Shown here in pieces: positions 35,141 to 47,374 of a stretch of 64,000 nucleotides of DNA; positions within the stretch are counted from its first letter, which is position 1; each line of letters opens with the position of its first letter. A model generated the notes under the pieces. It saw only the letters and a list, made by a program, of their open reading frames with translations. It was not told the DNA's origin and did not search any database. Made by a program: the position numbers and the translations under genes. Origin of the DNA: Agrypnia vestita (taxonomy: Eukaryota > Arthropoda > Insecta > Trichoptera > Phryganeidae); assembly GCA_016648135.1 (NCBI GenBank), contig JADDOH010002066.1:62001-126000 (forward strand), in the 5' to 3' direction.

Positions 35141-35524
35141 AATTCCAATGTCTTATATAAAAATGATTGCAATCATTACAAATAAATTTTTAAGCCTCCC
35201 ATTTTTTTGAAATATCTTGTTATTTAATATATACCTAATTATTTAATTTATTATTAGTAGAGAAAGCTGGCTGTACAGAATTAGGCATGTTTTTATTTAT
35301 CGAAATTGAAATATAATTATTTTTAATTACGTTCTTAAGTAGAAAGTAAACACCCGTGACGTCACGGCCGCAAATATCCTATGCGGTATTAATTTTCCAT
35401 CTTATACGTTCAGAGATGTGATAAATGTTTTTGTCTCCGGGCGAGATAAAACATTAACACAAGCAGAAATGTAGGAAATAAATCAAGCAGTCATTAACAA
35501 AAGCCGCTACCGCGCGGATCCGAT

Positions 35525-35680
35525 ACTCTTATCTGGGTCGTGATTCTGCAGCCGGGCAGGGCCGGGTACCGCGGCCGGGGTGGGGGGCAGCCGGCGGCGC
35601 TAGCCACTCGGCTGCCTCCGAATGGGACAATTAGTCAATTCTTTAGGGCCGGGATTTATGGCGCGACGCGGCAACATTAT
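35525..35680. other. very G+C-rich island
   Basis: The highest G+C stretch seen in the window: CCGGGCAGGGCCGGGTACCG, CGGCCGGGGTGGGGGGCAGC and CGGCGGCGCTAGCC, followed by AATGGGACAATTAGTC. A 91-codon frame covers it but looks compositional. Upstream, GTGACGTCACGGCC (35357-35370) holds a perfect CRE-type palindrome. A regulatory element is plausible. Confidence 0.4.
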
Positions 35681-35734
35681 TTAGTCACAATTTATGAATT
35701 AATTAACACCGTAATTAATTCCGCGGACCCGACC

Positions 35735-35780
35735 TTGATCTGGAGGATCGCGGGTTCAATTCTCGACAGGTGTTATTTGA
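35735..35780 (+). repeat. tRNA-like B-box remnant
   Basis: GATCGCGGGTTCAATTCTCG resembles a T-arm/B box preceded by a GATCTGGAGG region. No A box in register was found. It is read as a SINE or tRNA-pseudogene remnant, with low confidence. Confidence 0.3.
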
Positions 35781-35964
35781 TTAATACATATTACGCATTC
35801 AGAATGAGTAGATGATGTAGTTTGATGAATAGTAAAGCTAAAATGGCAATGGGTTGGGTAACTCAACTGAAGACGAAATCAAGTTCAATTGAAAGCTTTT
35901 CCTTATAACATAAAGTGTAATTTGTAACATATTTCTGGTTACTCATTACTGGCGTTTCAAAGTT

Positions 35965-36605
35965 TGCGCACATCTCAAACCATCTTCAAAACCTTCACTG
36001 GCTTAGATGTCCAGAGAATATAAGCTTTGCCTTACAATATTTAAGGCTATTCACAACATGGCCCCTCAATATATAACCGACTTCTGCATTCCATTCTCTG
36101 CAAATAATAGACAACTAACACTTCGCTCAGCATCAACATCTAATACAAATAGGTTAGCTGAAGTAAATCGCGTTCACAAAACTAATTTCGGTGATCGTGC
36201 TATCGCGGTGGCTGGACCAAAGTTTTGGAACAAACTACCTAATAAACTGAGACAAACAAGCAGCTTACCACAGTTCAAAAAACAACTTAAGATGCATTTA
36301 TTTAGACAATCCTATAAAAACCTATAGAATCTGACCACAACAACGCTAACTAATCCGCTTCTATTGTGCACTCCGCGAAAACACTTAATTCTCTCAGGCA
36401 CTCCCAACTATTATAGTACTCAATTTTAATTCCATTTCTTGTATGCCACCTAGTGAATAGGTAATAGTAAATAAGTTTTTTCTTTTCTAGCAGTAAGTTG
36501 TTTTGTAAGATAATAATTTTTCTGTGTAAAGCGCCCTTGAGGTGAGTATTCGCGAAAACGGCGCTATATAAGTTATACAATAATTATTATTATTATTTTA
36601 TTTAG
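35965..36605 (+). pseudogene. CR1/L2-like LINE C-terminal fragment with 3' end
   Basis: HLQNLHWL, then after a one-base shift REYKLCLTIFKAIHNMAPQY, LRSAS, FGDRAIAVAGPKFWNKLPN and FKKQLKMHLFRQSY. This is the classic tail of CR1/L2-clade ORF2: LHWLPV, YK-x-x-L-x-FKA-HG-x-APQY, RS, FG-x-RAF-x-x-AP-x-LWN-LP, FK-x-x-LK-x-HLF. Coding stops at 36325-36327. The 3' end, TCTGTGTAAAGCGCCCTTGA...CGGCGCTATATAAG followed by (ATT)n, is typical of L2-like ends. The same 3' end occurs at 61836-61933. Confidence 0.85.
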
Positions 36606-37309
36606 GTCCGGTTTTATAATCATCTGTTAGTTAAATTTCCGACCAAATAAATGGAAATTCGATACAAACATCGATTTTCGTTGGTCAAACTTAACAGAGG
36701 GTCCATACCAAAGGTCGAACCACTAGTCAACCATTCATTAGTTAAATGGTATGACAGTTTGAATATTAAGTTAAGTCAATTGTTAATTCGTGTTAATTCT
36801 GTGTATTTAAAATTAAATATATATTTATCGTGCTGCTTCATTTTCAGATAAAAATGTCTTCAGATAGTTTTGGGTTAATGGTAACACCATTAATAAGAGA
36901 AGTAAAATATTGGAATACTTACGATCGCTTAAAAACATTTATAATACAAGGCGTTGGTAATATTTACTAACAAATGGCCATCCGTTAGTAAATTGTCGAT
37001 ATACTAACGGGTATTCTGTCTTCCGTTTATAAGATCGGCTCTTAATTAAGTTATTAATTACACCTGTTGATAAAAGGGACTATTGAATTAAATTAGTAAT
37101 TGTATAAATCAACGAGTGTGTCGTACAAAAATTAAAAGAATCATTTTATACGATCGAAAAAAGTGTGCAATCAAGAATGATCTGAAAAATGTATGATATT
37201 CAAGAACGATCAGAAAAATGTGTGATATCCATGAACGATCAGAAATAATTTGCCATATCACACTTTGATTAATTAATTATGACAGATTAAACGATTAATT
37301 AGAAAATAT

Positions 37310-37455
37310 GATAATTGATTCATATATTGTTATTACGTATTGTCATGCGTGCAAAATATCAGCTCGATTGGACACCGGAAAGCGGGTGAAATATCGATTA
37401 TACGATTCCTTCCATACAGAAAAACAGGTGAAACTAATATGAGCGTGGTAATTTT
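37310..37455 (+). repeat. dispersed repeat B
   Basis: Shares AATTGATTCATATATTG-type lead-in, TGCAAAATATCAGCTCGATT, GGACACCGGAAAGCGGGTGA and GAGCGTGGTAATT with 29340-29465. Just upstream, 37150-37260 carries three diverged copies of GAACGATCAGAAAAATGTGT, a local tandem repeat; a fourth copy lies at 37768-37785. Confidence 0.6.
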
Positions 37456-38689
37456 TTTTATTGTAACATTTAATATTGTTCATTTCTTTTAAATATATTT
37501 TATTTCTTTTATTATTTACATTAAAACATGTTTTATGTCAGTTTTCTATATAAAATCTTTATAACTTTCTTCTCATGTAAAAGCCCACTAGGGCGTTGAT
37601 TATACAGATCATCAGGGCTGATGTGTGAACACATGATGGATTCTGCAATGGGATCCGAAACCTCGGCCAGAAACGTCGTAAAAACACGGCATAATACTCC
37701 GGAAGACACAAAGCAGAATATTCTGAGTGGCCGTGAAAACTTTAGAACATTCTAAAATGTATATCCAAGAACGATCAGAAAAATGTACAAAATAAATCAA
37801 GTTGTCGTAATATGATGGTACGATATCCGAGATGTTTTCAGATGGGGGAGAAAAAGGAGAAATTATTGGAGAGATCATGTGGAATGAATGGACTCACAAA
37901 GATGACCATACCTTGTTCTACATGGCAAACCATGGGAAAGAGCGATGTCTGGAAGACCCCCCCAAAATATGGGACAGTTGGAATTCCACATCACAAGTGG
38001 CGGCAAACTCTGCAGAAACAGGCCCTGGTAGCATTTAGCCAGTATGAGAATAAGAAGTATTGCACTACAAAGTAAACCCCGTATATATATATATATTTTC
38101 CGGTTTTCATGTAAGATGATTCTTTGATCACACGAACTGTTGGAGTAAGATATCTTAATAAACCTCTCAAAGGAGTAAATAATGTTTCTTATTTATTTAT
38201 GCCTCATTGATTTATGGAAATACAATTTTCTTTTTAATTTCTTAACGAAATAATTTCGTTAAATTTTTATTTCTAAAAATATTAAATTTAACACAGTATC
38301 AGTTAAATTATTCTTTTATATTATATTTTACGTCATTTTCATTTTTTAAAGTTCACTTAGAAAATCAACTTACTTCAACATAGATTAGTCTAGAGATAGT
38401 GATAGATATTTAGATAAATATATAAAAGTGCTAAAATGGAGCCCTCTACCTAGTTTACTGAACTGATGGCATTAAAATGATCACAGGAAGCATTTAGATG
38501 CGAAGGTTAGAGGATAAAGAGGAATACCAACTAAATTGTTTTGATAGCCCTGTTGATCCTTACATTGTACTGAATGCAATTGTTTGTCTGATATGTTGAT
38601 ATGTGTATGTTTGCATGTAAATGGTAACATTATTATGTATATTACGTTTATTTTAACTTGCTTTGTTTATTGAATACTAGCTACAAACC

Positions 38690-38900
38690 ATCAAAAAAGA
38701 TAATTTCTTAAATTGAAATAATTATAAGTCTCACAGAGACGAAGTTAATTAAATGGGAAACGTGTATGGAAGTTTTTATAGGGTAGCCTAGGACTTATAA
38801 ACTGTATGAGCTGGCTTAAATGATCACTTTACACAATGGAACATTCATCAATTACACCGTCAGAACATCTACACATTATCAATTTTTAAAAAAATTTGTT
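38690..38900 (+). mobile_element. MITE-A copy
   Basis: GTCTCACAGAGACGAAG, GGGAAACGTGTATGGAAG, GGACTTATAAACTGTATGAG, CTGGCTTAAATGATCACTTT, ACACAATGGAACATTCATCA, then AGAACATCTACACATTATCA. The order is identical to 40450-40640. Confidence 0.75.
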
Positions 38901-39469
38901 TGCATGTTATAAATCAGTTCGAATGAACTATGCTAGAGAGATCTATAATAGTCCTTCAAATGATATAGATATTTTTTGTTTAATTAATTTTCAACTTTAT
39001 TTTAATAAGCTATTTCCTGTCCCTGTCCTAGTAATTTTCACAACAACAAAAAATATTACGAAATTAATCTAAAATGTAAGCAAATATTTTTTTAATATTT
39101 GAAACACATTACAATATGAATGAATTCACCGATTTTCTTATAATCCAGATAACTATTGACTTCTTATTGCTGAAATAATGCTAACAAATAACCGATTTGC
39201 ATTTTAATTTATTTTATTGTTTTCAAAATAAGATGTTATACTTTTTAATCTTTATACATACTCTTCCTCTTTATAGATGACTTTTGTAGAGGAGAAGCAT
39301 TTTTGATAAACTATATGTTAATTAATTACTTTTAAAACCGTTATAATTACAATTATACAATAAATAAATAAAAATAGAATTTTTTGAAATACGTAATTTA
39401 TCGTTCTGTTAGAAAAAAATGACACAAATAAATGGGTTTAGCTGAACACAATTTTAAGAAATCTTGTCA

Positions 39470-39545
39470 GCCAAGGATTTAAACCTGCGCTCTCGTCTAA
39501 GCCAATTCATCCGCGGTCAGTTACACAAAACACGTCGATATTATT
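39470..39545 (-). repeat. possible tRNA-like SINE head
   Basis: The minus strand reads TGTGTAACTGACCGCGGATG, TTGGCTTAGACGAGAGCGCA, then GGTTTAAATCCTTGGC (B-box-like). Similar in layout to family 3 but too diverged to assign. Confidence 0.3.
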
Positions 39546-40449
39546 ACCGTACATATTTTAATCATCAATCAACAACAAGTGGTGCTTGTGGATACGTGGA
39601 TAATTCTCGGGTAATATAATATAAGATGCTACTATAAGAACACCCTGTTATAAGTCTTACAAAATCGTTTGGTCCTTGGTTCTTGAACGTTAGAAAACAT
39701 GTTGCCTGCCTACACCGCAAACGATAGGTACATTTAACGAGATCTGTACTGTTTCAACATCTCCAGATTAGCCGGAGGATAACTGCTTCAAGGAAGTTTG
39801 TAATTAATCTCCTTTCATTGTCCTGCGATATAATTTATTCCAAGCGTGTACCTACACACGTACGCTAAGGATGTCGGATACCTGGGTACTCGGAATGTCT
39901 GTACTACGCTTTGTGAAGGTGTGCATTAGCATAGTTGGCGTCGATACAAGAGATTCTCGTGTAAAGTATTAATTATTGTGTTTGAAATAAACATACTATT
40001 TAAATCTATTTATAGGATAATAGTTGATTACATTCAGTAGTAATACAACATACAAATAGATACGTGAATGATGATGTAAAAGTATAATTGAAAAGAGTAA
40101 GACACTCTTACTAGCTTTAATTTTTGATGTGTAACATCTTTCCTCTCGCTTTCCTGCAATCTTGGCAATGATTTCATGAAAAGGGACAGAAATGCGTAAG
40201 AGGAAATTATAGGATGCGCGCAATTTCATTTAACGCGCGCTGGAAAAAAAATCATCGTTTATAAACAAATCAATGTCCAGCAAGCGCCATCACAGCGAAG
40301 ACGCACACTACCAGCCAATGCTTTTGATTTTGTATATATGTTGCGAGGCTGGTGTCAAGCAAGCAAGTTGTAACTATGATATATATAGAATAGATTTTAT
40401 AGACCAGTTTTGTATTAGCAATATTTTAATTGATATTTTCAAATAACAC

Positions 40450-40920
40450 ATTTACTTGATTTTGTCCACAGAGGGATGATTATTACTTAAGAAGCTATTT
40501 AGACGGGAAACATGTATAGAGGTCTTTCTAGGGTGGCCCAGGGCTTATGAACTGTATGAGCTGGCTTAAGTGATATCTTTACACAATGTAACGTTCACCA
40601 CATCCACCGTAAGAACATCCACACAATATCAATACACACTCAAAATCAGTTTCTTGCATATTTTCAATTGGACTTTACTAGAAACATCTACGTTCCTTTC
40701 AATGACATAGTTTACATAGATTTTGTAGCTGATAAATATACCACTACATTTTTAAATTAGATTATGAAGCAATATTTTTTTAAAGTACTTATATTCCCAT
40801 GTAAATAGCTTCGTCTCGGTGAGACTTCTATAATTTATCTTAATTAATAAAAGTCCTTCCGGGGTCAAAATTCATTAATTGTGTTCTCAGAACATACATA
40901 TAAAAGTATTGTTAAAAATA
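40450..40920 (+). mobile_element. MITE-A copy, complete with inverted ends
   Basis: The left end is GATTTTGTCCACAGAGGGAT; the right end reads TAGCTTCGTCTCGGTGAGAC, TATAATTTATCTTAATTAAT, GTCAAAATTCATTAATTGTG and TTCTCAGAACATACATATAA. The ends are inverted relative to each other. The middle part (40660-40800, from CATATTTTCAATTGGACTTT to GAAGCAATATTTTTTTAAAG) matches 63650-63790 in the long copy, so this 470 bp element is probably a deletion derivative of a roughly 1 kb form. Confidence 0.75.
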
Positions 40921-41219
40921 TTTTTGTGAATCTAAATTAAATTAAAAATTGAAAATCACAATATTTTTATCGTATTACATGATATGAATCAACTCAGTTT
41001 ACACTGGTTAGCACAAAACGAAATGAATTGAATTGTAAATAGTAGAGGAGGACATAACTTTCTGAGATAAAATCAAATGTAAATTAAAGAAATAGTGAAA
41101 TAAGTAATTTTCTAGTTTGAAAACATGGAGATATGATTTTTTTCTGTAATATAAATACATTTATACGGTATGGTAATATTTCCTAGCCACAGAAACGATA
41201 AAAACAAATAAGCTTTTCC

Positions 41220-41480
41220 TATTATCGCAGGAATATTCGGTTCGAGCAGCGCCATCTATATTTGAATTTAAATAATAAATGAACGCAGTCCATTGGCCGG
41301 AATAAATTCGTTCCGAATTTGAAAAGGGGGCGCGGAAAAATCCTTTGCGGCTAAGTGGTCAAACGGCAGTCGGCAGACAAGGGATCAACAACAACGGAAA
41401 TAAAGGTCGCTCCTTTTGATGCCGGGCCATATATTATTCACGGGTACTCTAGTGTTTTCCGTTTTTTATTTTCCCTTTTT
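41220..41480. other. moderately G+C-rich segment, candidate conserved non-coding element
   Basis: Includes CAGTCCATTGGCCGGAATAA (a CCAAT motif in inverted sense), GGGGGCGCGGAAAAATCC, GTGGTCAAACGGCAGTCGGC and GATGCCGGGCCATATATTAT. Two overlapping frames of 77 and 112 codons run through it to 41754; neither looks like a protein family. Confidence 0.35.
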
Positions 41481-41999
41481 ATCACCCTCGGCGGAGGGTT
41501 GTTACACTTATTGGTATCGTATGAGTCGATTGTATTTTATTGGGATCAGGAAATCGCGATTACTTATTTATTTACATTTTCCAAGTAGAGTAGCTCATAT
41601 AGTAAAACCGGGATCAACTTTAGTATGGTTATCTCAAACTATTATCTTTCTTCTTCTTTTATATAGAGCCAATAGTAGTGCAGATGAGAGGGAAATATGT
41701 TTTTTCGCATACAAAACCTCTCGGCGGATGACCTATATTTATGGAGATAATTAATATATTACGTGAAAAAATTAAATCACTGTTTTTTTTTGGAAATCAA
41801 ACAGATCATTTTCAAAACACAAATTAAATATTTCTCTGGGGTCAATTTTGTTTTTTAAATCTCAAATAGGTAACAAAAAAAACTGCAGGAAAAAATAATT
41901 CTTAATAATAACCAAAAAATTAATTTAAATATTTCCACAAAATATAAAATGTGTTCGTAAATTAATTATTATCCGTGAAACATACGTAAAAATTAACTA

Positions 42000-44800
42000 T
42001 GACAAGGTAAAAAGTAATTTCAAAACTATTAAATAAACTACAGGACATACCTACTAAAAATGAAACGGTACAAAAAAATATTAAAGTAAAGAGAAAGGAA
42101 AAAAGAAAAAAAATTGAATAAAGTATGGTGATTACTTCAATTTATTTAATTCTTAATATAAAATCAAATGTTTTAAAGGATTATATTAAGTGAGTTAATA
42201 TTATAACAAATACTGTGCTTGCACACAAACTGCATATACCTACAGTTTTGCAAAAAACGTGTAAATTTTTTTTAACATTGTAAGTATTACAATGAATAAA
42301 TTTATAAATTAACTGATATATATTAAAAATAAATTAAAGCATGGTCAAATTTAAAATATTAGAAAAAAAAAACAGTTTTCATGTTACGAAAAAAATATAA
42401 AGCCAAATAAATTAAAACTCTATTTCATATGATTATTAGCGACTCGCAGTGATTGCTTATTTTAGCTAATAAGAAATAAATGTGATATAGCATCGTGCAC
42501 ATTTTCAGATTGTATCACAGTAATCTTGCCATGTCAATAAATACCTGATAATAATGACATTATAAATTATTTCCATAAATTATTACGATTAAGATAAGTT
42601 ATTTCTATGTATGTCGATAAAAATATGAATAAAATTTATTCTTGAATATTTATGATTCTACTATAAACATCATAAAATAGATACCTCTATGTGACGTCAC
42701 TAACTACTCGCTATTTTGGTACTGGTTAAAATTATGAATAAGATAATATAAGATAACAAATAATATTATAAAGCAAATTAAAGGTTTATTTATTTAGATA
42801 TAAATTTAATAATAAATCGCCAAATTAATATTTGTTGCAATCTTTAATGAAATGCCTGAGGAAATACGAAAGCAAGAAATTGTTAAAAATTAAATTGTAT
42901 ACAATTTTAGATAGGTTAAATATAGGTTATGTACATAATAAACTATTTTAAAATATCTAAAAAATAAACTCGTTTTTAAAAAAAAATTGAATTTGAAGGC
43001 AATTCCATTTATACTCGAGATAACTTTGTCACAGAATCACTTAAATTGCCCAGAACACATTTGCATTGCAGAAAATATTATTCATTCAATAAAAAATATG
43101 TGATTTTTTAAAGTCTTATATATAAATAATTACACCTGCAGTTATTTTATAAGGCAGTATTTATTGTTTCAAGTGAACAAATAATGCCTTCTTATCTTAA
43201 AATAAACCTCAATTTATGTGGGTAGTTTGTCGACAAATAATAGCGATTGTACGAATTTAAGGGTTGATCTTTAGATTCCCACACTTACTCGTACATCCAT
43301 CGCGAGTACATCTATCGGAAAAACGTTCCAAACCAGGGGTAGAAAATTAAATAAACTACAACATGTAAAATAGGATTTCTAAATTAAATTGAATTCATAG
43401 CTTATATTTTTTAAATTCTTCGCCGGCAAAATTATTTTAATTTAATGATAATTCATTAAATTATTTTAATTTAAAGCAAATTAGTTTAATGCATCGAATA
43501 TTCTTAAACTTTGGGTGCTAAAAATACATTTTTTATATTTTTCTAAAAATTAAAGTTGAATAGTTTTGGGCCTCTCTTGCAGTAAGGTAAACAAGGTAAA
43601 CAAGGTAAACGACCTAGTTTATATAAAATATGACAATAAAAGAACGAAGGAATATTGGAAAGGTGATATACTATATTTTTATATCGCGAAAATTATTAAT
43701 TTACTATCTAAATTAATTTTAACGTTTGTTTTTAAGTGTAGGTTAGCATTGTGTACTTGTTTTAACTGAAAACTGATGATTGATTTTTTTTTATATATAT
43801 TTGAACTCTCTGTCCACATTTTTCATAACATACTTGGCTAATGACACTTAATTACCAAAAATAGGAAAGTCTTTCGAAGAATTTTAAATACCTACTAAAG
43901 CAATTAGGTACTTGCATTCAGGACAACGATTATTACTTATTATAAACGCAGTCCGTTGCAATTTATTTATTATTTTTGCAACGTCAGTATCCAATAATGA
44001 ATTAAATAGATAATTAAATATTTTTCTCTTACATCGATTATTTATTTAGTTATGTAAATATCTATTGAATTTTAGTTATAACGTAGACGAATCTATTTAA
44101 ATAAACTTTGTAATTCAGTATTTTAAGAATAACGATAAAGCTAATCGATGTAAGAGTGTACCAAATGAGAATACTCTTGAGTAGGAACTATTATATTTAT
44201 ATTATTTTCTATGTAATTGGCATTATATCAATGAAGCTTTTGCCTGCACCGTATATATTAAATAAAGCTTCGTTATAATAAAGACATTGCATAGCTATGA
44301 TGATGAAATTTTTTTTCTCCGATTTATTTCACGAGAAAGATCAAGATTACAAGGAAGAAGTCCTACTTAATTTTACAAACTTATATATAGAAAGTTCATA
44401 AAAATAAATGGAATGTTTAAGAGGTTCAAAAAAAACCTTCCACAATTTAATTAAACAAATTGAGCTAATGGTAGATATTTATTTGTAAATATGTAGTTTA
44501 TCAACAATAGTGTAGATTTTAAACTGATATGCTTTTGATTAAAAGTTTCTAAAATATGCAAACAAGTCTTCCAGAGAAGTAAACAATAGTAAAACTGTAG
44601 ATATTTAAAAAAAAAAGTTTTAGTTTTACTGAATAGTGTCATATCAAAATTATTATAGGAAAAACTAGGCAAGTGTCTTATAAGATCAATAACTATTTGC
44701 ATGTCGTACGATAGTTGAAATATGGCAATCAGGTATACTGATAGTTTTAATTATGAACATCCCATTTAGTAAACAGTATTAGGTTATGTGTGAAGTTCAA
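42000..44800. other. A+T-rich stretch with no gene seen
   Basis: The most A+T-rich long interval. No SINE head, terminal repeat or coding remnant was recognised. AAGGTAAAC occurs three times in tandem at 43586-43609. CRE-like TGTGACGTCACTAA sits at 42692-42704. Confidence 0.45.
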
Positions 44801-44814
44801 TCTTCTAGTTAAAC

Positions 44815-44895
44815 CCATACTACGGCGTGATGGTCCAGAAATTGTTTGATACACCTTCGGTTCGCCGTTCAAGATCCAGGCACTATTTCTCTCCT
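44815..44895 (+). repeat. possible tRNA-like SINE head
   Basis: CGGCGTGATGGTCCAGAAAT (A-box-like) is followed by CGGTTCGCCGTTCAAGATCC (B-box-like). The two boxes are about 35 bases apart, as in SINE promoters. No second copy was recognised. Confidence 0.3.
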
Positions 44896-44899
44896 TCTA

Positions 44900-45075
44900 T
44901 CTAGAGAATGGATAGCCAGCGATCGGGAAATCCCCCGAGGGGTAATAAAAAAACGATCCCATATTGTATCCCAAGTACGGGGATGTTTACTCGCTTCGGG
45001 AACCGCCGGGCGCCACGGGAGCGGCGGGAACATTGATCGCCGATACAAACACTTCTGTCCATAAAAATAACGGGA
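44900..45075. other. G+C-rich island, candidate conserved non-coding element
   Basis: Contains GGAAATCCCCCGAGGGGTAA (with a CCCC/GGGG inverted repeat and a Rel/NF-kB-like half), GGGAACCGCCGGGCGCCACG and GGAGCGGCGGGAACATTGAT. One 72-codon frame stays open but is compositional. Confidence 0.4.
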
Positions 45076-45114
45076 TGTTCCGGGAAGAATGCGATGGTAC
45101 AGTGGCTGTTTTGT

Positions 45115-45450
45115 TCGTTTACTGGTGAGAAATTAATTAAGATAAATTATAGATCTCTCACAGCGACGAACCAATTTACATGGGAAAGTATGTACCTATG
45201 GACTGGCGTGGGTGTTGCAGGGCTGACGACCTGCCTTTGAGACTGGCTTAAGTGATGACTTTACGCAATATACAGTTCACGATTCCACCCAAGATCATCT
45301 ACAAATCTTAATAAGATGTGTGTGTGGTTTTTATCTACATTATTTAGGATTTTCATAACAATTATGCTAACGCCATCTATGTAGCTTCGTCTCTGTGAGA
45401 CATACATAATTTATCATAATTTCAGTCTGGTAGACCTCATTTCATATAAG
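45115..45450 (+). mobile_element. MITE-A copy, short complete form
   Basis: Left TTAATTAAGATAAATTATAG and CTCTCACAGCGACGAA; inner TGGCTTAAGTGATGACTTTA, CAGTTCACGATTCCACC and AAGATCATCTACAAAT; right TAGCTTCGTCTCTGTGAGAC and ATAATTTATCATAATTT in inverted sense. About 335 bp. Confidence 0.75.
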
Positions 45451-45639
45451 AAAGATAATCGAATTAGTGTGTAAAGCAGTGCATGCAAGGCGCGTGTTGA
45501 TATTTAGACCCGTAACACCAAGACAATGAAACAATGTGCGTCGTACGCAAGGCTTACACATACTCATTCAATTGTCTTTCCTAGATGAAAAGAGGTCTAC
45601 ATTATTATCTTAAGCTAGGGCTGTACGCGAAGCGATTTT

Positions 45640-46010
45640 CTGCGTACGTAGGGATGGCGGGGTAATATTTGGAGGGAAATGGGATTAGGATTAGGGAAGG
45701 TTAAGAGGAGTGACGAGAAGAAAGTGGACTGTAATTTACGAGATGGAGGGTCGTTTCGATTCACCTTTTGTTTCTCGGCGCCCCTTCCAGATGTCATCTC
45801 ACCCAATACTTGATTTACTCGGTTAGCCACCAATACATGATAATCCCGCTGTCCGACGGTGACGAGACGAGAATTGTCCATTTGCACAATCAAACACAAG
45901 ACGAGACGACAATTTACAGGGCAGGAGGTGAGAAAATCTGTTCTGTCACTTCAACAACGAGCGAGACTTGTCAAAACGAAAAGATAAGTGGTAGGTACAA
46001 TGGAGGGTAG
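45640..46010. other. mixed-composition segment, candidate conserved non-coding element
   Basis: Both strands show intermediate G+C content without repeat signatures. Frames at 45615-45899 (minus) and 45768-46010 (plus) overlap and contradict each other, so neither is accepted. The segment is CpG-containing (GACGGTGACGAGACGAGAAT; GACGAGACGAC). Confidence 0.3.
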
Positions 46011-46113
46011 CATAAATTTCGATAGAGATAAATCAGTGTTGTCATATAAGAAAAAAAAAAATATTTTATAAAAATCGATTTTTGTGCCAACGTGACCTCA
46101 CGAATATCAAACA

Positions 46114-46375
46114 AGGGCATTTATACAATTTTAGCACAAAGATGTTTCACTTTGAGTCTATTTGATTTTTATGTAGTTGTGAATGCTTAATGATTCTATA
46201 TAATTTCAAAGGTTTGTGATAATTTTTTTAATTTGGGGATAGAGGGGAGAAATATCGCAACATTAAAGTAAAATTATCTCAAACCTTTAGAAATAATATA
46301 GAATCATTAAGCATACATAAATATGATATAGACTCAATTTGAAACACCCTTGTGCTAAAATTGTATATATGCCCT
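46114..46375. mobile_element. 262 bp foldback element
   Basis: AGGGCATTTATACAATTTTA at the left pairs with the complement of the right end (TAAAATTGTATATATGCCCT). The pairing continues through GCACAAAGATGTTTCA, TTGAGTCTAT, GCTTAATGATTCTATAT and AAAGGTTTGTGATAATTTT, over about 105 bases per arm with a few gaps. The unpaired middle (about 46233-46265) is purine-rich. Just outside the right edge, 46390-46450 has GAAGATGGCCGTAATAGATT and GAAACTGCTACGGCC, a remote, probably broken relative of the hammerhead-type ends. Confidence 0.75.
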
Positions 46376-46559
46376 AGTCTAAGAGAATAATGTACTAGTT
46401 TGAAGATGGCCGTAATAGATTGAAACTGCTACGGCCAAAAACAATAAAAAGTGAAAAAAAGTGTTTTAAATAAAGCATTAAAATGGAATTCCAGCAGGAA
46501 CTACTTCAAAATAAGAGATTATTAAGAGTGTGTTCTTGTTTTGATATGTGTGACATAAA

Positions 46560-46830
46560 TTGAAGATGCTGGGGGTGGGTTATCGGTATGACGCGCTGCA
46601 AGAATATTTGTGTACATTGTACCCCATCTGCCACGCGGCCAGCACTAAGGCTATTGCTTCCGGGGGCCGCTTGGGGAGGGACCCCGTGGGACTCGGGGAG
46701 CGGACTCATTGTGGCGGGTCAGGCCCTGTAAATTTACAATTTACAGCGGGTAATGTGATTTTTATATTCGCCACCGGGGTCAACGTGGACCATTTGGAAA
46801 ATGAAACATTTATTTACGACCGACGATAAA
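46560..46830. other. G+C-rich island, candidate conserved non-coding element
   Basis: GGGGGTGGGTTATCGGTATG, CCACGCGGCCAGCACTAAGG, CCGGGGGCCGCTTGGGGAGG and GACTCGGGGAGCGGACTCAT stand out strongly from A+T-rich flanks. TGTAAATTTACAATTTACAG is a short palindromic block within it. Frames on both strands (67 and 89 codons) are mutually exclusive shadows. Confidence 0.4.
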
Positions 46831-47374
46831 AAAATGATAAAAGGGAATCAAGCGCGGTTGAGTCGTGCGTTGTAGCTTTTCTATGAATAATAAAGGAATA
46901 TTGGAAATGTATGTCTCGTTTTTTTTATATATACAATATTTTCTGCAATTAATTATATTTTTTTGTATAACTCCACGTATATTTTCATGTTTATGTAATA
47001 ATAATAATAATACATTGAAGGTCCCTACGTAATCTTGGACATCTACCAAATATACATTTTAGACTTTTTTGTATCAATACAAAGAAAATACATTTTCGTT
47101 TAAGAGGAAAAATATGCTCTTTTAAGCTAAAAAAAGTTAAGCCAAACCTCAAGAAGCCCTCCTGCAAAATTGATTTTTGTAAATGTTTTGGCTTACCAAG
47201 CGATCGTCGATATAAATAATTTCTAAAAATATTTTTTAATAACCCTGTGTCACACTTTGTGAATTCATATTTTGTGCTTAAACTGTAGCATTTCTTACGT
47301 ATTTGTTACTCGTAATGACAAGTTAATGGATATTAAGTATGTTCCAATTGTTATTTATCCCTGCACTTTGGAGG

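Noticed and set aside
37612..38075. Possible LINE or integrase fragment around the plus-strand frame at 37812-38075
   Set aside because: A GRPPK-like block was suspected, but the two overlapping frames do not align with any LINE C-terminal order that I could follow, and upstream sequence gives no reverse-transcriptase motif.
38083..38098. (TA)n and other simple repeats as CRISPR-like arrays
   Set aside because: Short microsatellites without spacers; the DNA is eukaryotic.
41355..41754. Overlapping 77- and 112-codon frames on the plus strand
   Set aside because: Two frames open over the same bases cannot both be coding, and neither resembles a family. Kept only as part of a candidate non-coding element.
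45615..46010. Frames of 94 (minus) and 80 (plus) codons
   Set aside because: They overlap on opposite strands without homology; moderate G+C content lowers stop frequency.
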